NCBI RefSeq assembly: GCF_004151105.1
Contig: NZ_PHRF01000095.1
Location: 558,001-622,000 of the forward strand
Source: Streptomyces sp. L-9-10
GTDB taxonomy: Bacteria > Actinomycetota > Actinomycetes > Streptomycetales > Streptomycetaceae
Length of the DNA stretch: 64,000 nucleotides
Direction: 5' to 3'
In this document: positions 59,924-64,000 of the stretch, piece after piece
Layout: each line of letters begins with the position of its first letter
Position numbering within the stretch: position 1 is the first letter of the stretch
Program-made: the position numbers and the translations under genes
The notes under the pieces: model-generated
Databases searched by the model: none
Told to the model about the DNA's origin: nothing
The model's input: only the letters and a program-made list of their open reading frames with translations

Positions 59924-61774
59924 GGGCGGGACCTCCGGCATCGCCACGAACGGCAGCCGCAGCGCCCCGAACGCCTCCTCCGGCACGGCCGGGGACACCG
60001 GCGCGACCGGATCCTGCCTGACGTACGCGGCCCCCTGCTCGGGGCGCGGGTCGGGCTCGCCCTTGTTCGGCCAGAGCGACATCGCGCGTTCGGCCTGGGC
60101 CGTGATCGTCAGGGACGGGTTCACCCCCAGGTTCGCCGAGACCGCGGAGCCGTCGACCACCGAGATGCCGGGGTGCCCGTACAGCCGGTGGTACGGGTCG
60201 ATCACGCCCTCCTCAGCGGAGGCCCCGATGACACAGCCGCCCAGGAAGTGCGCGGTCAGCGGCGTACCCATCAGCTCGCCCACATTGCTGCCCGCGAAGC
60301 CGTTGATCTCCTCCGCGATCAGCGTCGCGGCCCGGGTCGCCTCGGGTATCTGCTTCGGGTTGGGGGCGCCGTGCCCCTGGCGCGCGGTGAGCAGCCCCTT
60401 TCCCACGCCGCCCGGTTTCCGGTAGGTGGTCAGGGAGTTGTCCAGCGACTGCATGACGAGACCGATGATGGTCCGCTCCGACCAGCGGCGGTTGGAGAGC
60501 GAACGGAGCACCAGCATGGGGTGCCTGGCCGCGTTCCCGAGCCAGCTCCGCACCCGCCGCTCGCCGTACGGCACCTGGAGGAGCGTCAGCACGCCCATCG
60601 CGTTGGAGCGCTTGCCGTAGCGCACCGGCTCGATATGGGTGGTGTCGTCCGGGTGGACCGAGGAGGTGATGGCGACACCCCGGGTGAAGTCCACCTTCGG
60701 CGCCCCGTGCCGCGCGCGGTAGCGCCGGTCGTCGGTCTGCGCGCCCACCAGGGCCTCGGAGTTGGTGCGGGTCAGTTCGCCGAGCCGGGCCGAGAGGCGC
60801 GGCAGCAGTCCGCGGTCCCGCATGGTGTGCAGCAGGGTCTGGGTGCCGTACGTACCGGCGGCGATCACGACCCGGCGGGCGCGCAGGACTCGCGCCCGGC
60901 CCTTCCGGCGGCCCTTCCCGCGCGCTCGCGTGGGCACGGTCGTGACGCGGAAGCCGCCCTCCCCGTCCTCCGTCACCGCGACCACCGAGGTCATCGGGTG
61001 GACGACCGCCCCGGCGCGCTCGGCCAGATACAGGTAGTTCTCGTTGAGGGTGTTCTTGGCGCCGTGCCGGCAGCCCGTCATGCACTCGCCGCACTGCATG
61101 CAGGCGGTGCGCGCGGGGCCCGCCCCGCCGAAGTACGGGTCGTCCGCGGCCGACCCGGGCCGGGTCCTCGCCGTACCGTCCGCGTCCTGGCCGTCCCCGA
61201 AGAAGACCCCGACCGGCGCGAGATGGAAGCTGTCGCCGACGCCCATCGCCTCGGCCGCCGCTTTCAGATGGACGTCCGAGGGGGTCATGGTCGGGTTGAG
61301 CCGTACGCCGAGCATGCGGCGCGCCTGGTCGTAGTACGGCTTCAGCTCCCGCCGCCAGTCGGTGATGGCCGCCCACTGCGGGTCCTCGAAGAACGCGGCG
61401 GGCGGCACGTACAGCGTGTTGGCGTAGTTGAGGGAGCCGCCGCCGACCCCGGCGCCCGCCAGCACCATCACATTGCCGAGGAGATGGACGCGCTGGATGC
61501 CGTACAGCCCGAGGGCGGGGGCCCACAGGTAGTTCTTGAGGTCCCAGGAGTTCTTGGGGAGGGTGGCGCGGGTGAAGCGGCGGCCCGCCTCCAGGACGCC
61601 GACGCGGTACCCCTTCTCGGTCAGCCGCAGCGCGGAGACCGAGCCGCCGAAGCCGGAGCCGACGACGATCACGTCGTAGTCGTACGCGGAATCGTCGTAC
61701 GCGGCGTCGTCGTACTGTCCGTCGCGGCCGTCGCGCACCGCGTCCTGATGCTGGGCATGGCTGTCCTGTGCCAC
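59912..61774 (-). CDS. cholesterol-oxidase-like GMC oxidoreductase
   Basis: This encodes 620 residues. The FAD motif GSGFGGS is at 39-45. A four-cysteine run C225, C228, C231 and C235 (CxxCxxCxxxC, in CMQCGECMTGC) resembles half of a ferredoxin-type site; similar cysteines occur in cholesterol-oxidase-like members, but iron binding is not certain. The C-terminal HFLGGCVIG and VNPSLTITA blocks are typical. No twin-arginine signal is seen, so it is probably cytoplasmic. It is 60 bp downstream of the aldehyde dehydrogenase gene on the same strand, suggesting alcohol-to-acid oxidation of a shared lipid or sterol substrate. Confidence 0.85.
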   Translation of the reverse strand: MAQDSHAQHQDAVRDGRDGQYDDAAYDDSAYDYDVIVVGSGFGGSVSALRLTEKGYRVGVLEAGRRFTRATLPKNSWDLKNYLWAPALGLYGIQRVHLLGNVMVLAGAGVGGGSLNYANTLYVPPAAFFEDPQWAAITDWRRELKPYYDQARRMLGVRLNPTMTPSDVHLKAAAEAMGVGDSFHLAPVGVFFGDGQDADGTARTRPGSAADDPYFGGAGPARTACMQCGECMTGCRHGAKNTLNENYLYLAERAGAVVHPMTSVVAVTEDGEGGFRVTTVPTRARGKGRRKGRARVLRARRVVIAAGTYGTQTLLHTMRDRGLLPRLSARLGELTRTNSEALVGAQTDDRRYRARHGAPKVDFTRGVAITSSVHPDDTTHIEPVRYGKRSNAMGVLTLLQVPYGERRVRSWLGNAARHPMLVLRSLSNRRWSERTIIGLVMQSLDNSLTTYRKPGGVGKGLLTARQGHGAPNPKQIPEATRAATLIAEEINGFAGSNVGELMGTPLTAHFLGGCVIGASAEEGVIDPYHRLYGHPGISVVDGSAVSANLGVNPSLTITAQAERAMSLWPNKGEPDPRPEQGAAYVRQDPVAPVSPAVPEEAFGALRLPFVAMPEVPPKRA

Positions 61775-61834
61775 TGGCTCTCCTCATTGAGACCGTGTGC
61801 CGAACTACCGCGTCACGAACAGGCGCGTCATGGG

Positions 61835-63499
61835 CTATCGCAGCCGCAGCGCCTTCATGACCCGCAGACTGTGGCTCATCAACGTCGCGTACTTCTCGTC
61901 GTCCATCCCCAGGAACGGCGCCATGGGCAGAATCCGCTGCTGCGCGACCGTCTGGGCCTCGGTGAACTTGAGGATCCCCTCGGAGCCGTGCCTCCTGCCG
62001 AGACCGGAGTCCTTCATGCCGCCCATCGGCGACCGCACGCTGCCGTACGTCGGCGCGTATCCCTCGTTGATGTTGACCGTGCCGGTGCGCAGCCGGGCCG
62101 CGACCGCGTGGCCGCGCCGGGAGTCCTTCGTCCACACGCTCGCGTTGAGGCCGTACGGAGTGGCGTTGGCGAGGCCGATCACCTCGTCCTCGTCGCCGAA
62201 CCGGTAGACGGAGACGACCGGGCCGAACGTCTCCTCCGCGCACACCGCCATCGGCGCCTCGACCCCGTCCAGGATGGTCGGCTCGTAGAAGAGCGGCCCG
62301 ATGTCGGGGCGCGCGACCCCGCCCGCGATGACCGTGGCGCCCTTGGCGACGGCCTCCTCGACATGGCGGGTGACCGTCTCCAGCTGGCGTGCGCCCACCA
62401 GGCAGCCCATGTCGGCGCCGTACGCGAGGGAGTTGCCGAGCCGCATCGCCTTCGTACGGGCGGCGAACCGCTCCAGGAACGCGTCGGCGACCGAGTCATG
62501 GACGTACAGCCGCTCGATGGAGATGCAGAGCTGTCCGGCGGAGGAGAAGCAGGCACGCACCGCGCCCGCCGCCGCCTTCTCCACATCGGCGTCCGCGAGG
62601 ACCAGCATGGCGTTCTTGCCGCCGAGTTCGAGCGAGACGCCGACGAGCCGTTCTGCGGCTCCCCTGGCGACCTCGCGGCCGGTACGCGTCGAGCCGGTGA
62701 AGGAGACGTAGTCGGCGTGCCTGACGACCTCAGGACCGATGACCGGTCCCTCGCCGAGGACGACGAGGAAGACCTCGGGCGGCAGCCCGGCCTCGATCAG
62801 CAGATCGCGGGCCCACAGCGCGGTGAGAGCGGTCTCCGTGTCGGGCTTCATCACGACGGCGTTGCCCGCCACGAACGCGGGCAGCGCGTCGCCTGCGGAC
62901 AGCTCCAGAGGGTAGTTCCAGGGCGCGATCTGGCCGATGACCCCGCGCGGCTGACGCAGCTCGGTGACCTTCGTCAGGGCCGGTACGACGCCGGTGTGGC
63001 GCTTCGGCCGCAGATACGAGGCGGCGGCGCGTCCGTAGTGCCGGGCCTCGACGGCCAGCCCCTGCACCTCTTCGTGCGCGTGCGGCCTGGCCTTGCCGGT
63101 CTCCAGCTGGATCAGGTCGAGCACCTCGGCCTGGCGCTCCAGCAGGAGATCGTGGAAGCGGAGCAGCACCGCGGCCCGCTGCCGGACGGGCAGCGCCGCC
63201 CAGAGGGGCTGGGCGGCGCGGGCGCGTTCGAAGGCCGTCGCCACGTCCTCGGGCGTGGACTCGGGCAGCTCCGCCAGCCGTTCCCCGGTGAAGGGGGTGT
63301 GGTTGGCGGTACGGCCCGAGCCGACCACGCCGCGGATGAGCCGGGCGACCACCTCGGGGGTGACCACGTCGGCCGCGGTGCGCGCGCCGGCCGGGGCGGC
63401 GGCCACCGGATTGGTGCCGGGACTCCCGGCGGTCCCGTTGGTCCCGGTGGCGTCATGGACGGTGGTGGGGGTGGCGGCGGGGGCCTGCGAGTCCGTCAT
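61835..63499 (-). CDS. aldehyde dehydrogenase, succinate-semialdehyde type
   Basis: This encodes 554 residues starting ATG 63499. After a low-complexity start the ALDH core shows APWNYPLEL, the base in SLELGGKNAM and the catalytic cysteine in SSAGQLCISIE. These, and the spacing, match NADP-dependent succinate-semialdehyde dehydrogenases (GabD2-like) of actinobacteria. The operon with the GMC enzyme makes another aldehyde substrate equally possible. Several palindromes lie in the 5' region (63531-63589). Confidence 0.85.
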   Translation of the reverse strand: MTDSQAPAATPTTVHDATGTNGTAGSPGTNPVAAAPAGARTAADVVTPEVVARLIRGVVGSGRTANHTPFTGERLAELPESTPEDVATAFERARAAQPLWAALPVRQRAAVLLRFHDLLLERQAEVLDLIQLETGKARPHAHEEVQGLAVEARHYGRAAASYLRPKRHTGVVPALTKVTELRQPRGVIGQIAPWNYPLELSAGDALPAFVAGNAVVMKPDTETALTALWARDLLIEAGLPPEVFLVVLGEGPVIGPEVVRHADYVSFTGSTRTGREVARGAAERLVGVSLELGGKNAMLVLADADVEKAAAGAVRACFSSAGQLCISIERLYVHDSVADAFLERFAARTKAMRLGNSLAYGADMGCLVGARQLETVTRHVEEAVAKGATVIAGGVARPDIGPLFYEPTILDGVEAPMAVCAEETFGPVVSVYRFGDEDEVIGLANATPYGLNASVWTKDSRRGHAVAARLRTGTVNINEGYAPTYGSVRSPMGGMKDSGLGRRHGSEGILKFTEAQTVAQQRILPMAPFLGMDDEKYATLMSHSLRVMKALRLR

Positions 63500-63530
63500 G
63501 AGGGCGAGCGTATGCGGCGATCCCGGCTTT

Positions 63531-63589
63531 GGGTACCCGTCGGTAACAGCTTTTCGCCGGGTACCCACACCACGCCAGCGATCGCTGGC
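63531..63589 (-). promoter_or_regulatory. palindromes upstream of the aldehyde dehydrogenase gene
   Basis: Two GGGTACCC sites (63531-63538 and 63559-63566) lie 28 bp apart and a perfect 16-bp palindrome GCCAGCGATCGCTGGC (63574-63589) follows. All are within 90 bp of the start codon. They look like operators, regulator unknown. Confidence 0.5.
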
Positions 63590-63652
63590 ACATAACCCCT
63601 GATCAGCGGTTCACGGCGGCCCTGGGCAGCGACGACCGACTGCCGGAGGCGG

Positions 63653-64000
63653 CTACGACTCCCCGAGGTCGAGATGGCCGGCGACCGTCGCGTACAGCTC
63701 CTCGCCGTCCTTCACCGCCGCACCCTGCGCGGGCATGGACACCCTCAGCCGCAGATAGGTGCCGTCCGCGCCGGGGATGATGAGTTCGTGCCAGCGGTAG
63801 CGGACGGGAAAGTCGTCCGAATCGCTGTAGTCGGTGTGGTCGACGACCAGCTCGAAGCCGCGTTTGCCCTGGTGCTCGACGTCCTTGCTGGTGACCTTGG
63901 CGTCCTTGATCTCCGTACCGTTGTCGCCCCCGCGCTCGTAGTGCGTCGTCCAGGCGTCCGCCTTCGGCTCGGGGAGATCGTCGTCCGGCAGCTTCTGTTT
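63653..64000 (-). CDS. hypothetical protein, C-terminal part (cut by window edge)
   Basis: The last 115 residues of a minus-strand gene are visible, ending in LDLGES at a TAG (63653-63655). The frame is open to the right edge. The fragment is acidic and beta-rich, reading KRGFELVVDHTDYSDSDDFPVRYRWHELIIPG and ATVAGHLDLG in separate strands, like the outer part of a secreted protein or lipoprotein. No family is recognisable and the N-terminus is missing. Confidence 0.75.
   Translation of the reverse strand, partial: KQKLPDDDLPEPKADAWTTHYERGGDNGTEIKDAKVTSKDVEHQGKRGFELVVDHTDYSDSDDFPVRYRWHELIIPGADGTYLRLRVSMPAQGAAVKDGEELYATVAGHLDLGES

Overview
The window is high-GC actinobacterial DNA, almost certainly a Streptomyces chromosome. 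This rests on gene content and order (guaA, pcrA, sucCD, purNH, folD-DUF3017, mdh and a betaine locus in one block, as I recall it from the Streptomyces core), third-position GC bias, frequent GTG/TTG starts, 4-bp ATGA/GTGA gene overlaps and leaderless-looking promoters. No rRNA, tRNA, CRISPR array, phage gene or insertion sequence was seen.

Left edge (1-3072) looks accessory. A divergent Xre-type regulator faces a three-gene overlapping operon that ends in a HemB-like protein. It keeps the three HemB cysteines but has lost both Schiff-base lysines, and it carries a TTA (bldA) codon. A HemC-like paralogue with all catalytic residues converges on it and overlaps it by 8 bp. I find this the most unexplained locus in the window.

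3273-15841: a MocR regulator divergent from an AhpD-like/PEP-mutase-like gene pair; a glycine betaine operon (betaine aldehyde dehydrogenase, GMC choline-oxidase-like enzyme, ATPase, double-domain permease, binding lipoprotein); a small Xre/membrane-protein pair; mdh. 16182-19488: three related one-pass membrane Xre regulators whose outer parts are DUF2690 (two) or a peptidoglycan-binding domain (one). 19921-31870: DUF3017, folD, purHN, membrane proteins including a DUF6350 protein, an HTH/sigma-like fusion, and sucCD with two Crp-like boxes upstream.

32123-40915: a conserved-looking module of a MoxR-type ATPase, DUF5682 protein and vWA protein, opposed by a SWIM-zinc-finger and DUF5691 gene pair, with an MmpS-like lipoprotein between. 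40929-50810: IcmB-type B12 protein, lipase, M23 endopeptidase, pcrA and two NlpC/P60 hydrolases; the first hydrolase is preceded by a recognisable ydaO-type c-di-AMP riboswitch and starts at TTG. 51371-55324: a LiaFSR-like envelope-stress set (LuxR-type regulator, PspC-histidine kinase, PspC/LiaF-like protein).

55231-64000: DoxX, a large membrane protein, guaA, and a chorismate mutase gene whose leader encodes a 23-residue Phe/Tyr-rich peptide followed by mutually exclusive hairpins, i.e. a ribosome-mediated attenuator. Then come a cholesterol-oxidase-like GMC enzyme and a succinate-semialdehyde-type dehydrogenase, and a partial gene at the right edge. All identifications are from reading translated sequence; no database search was run.
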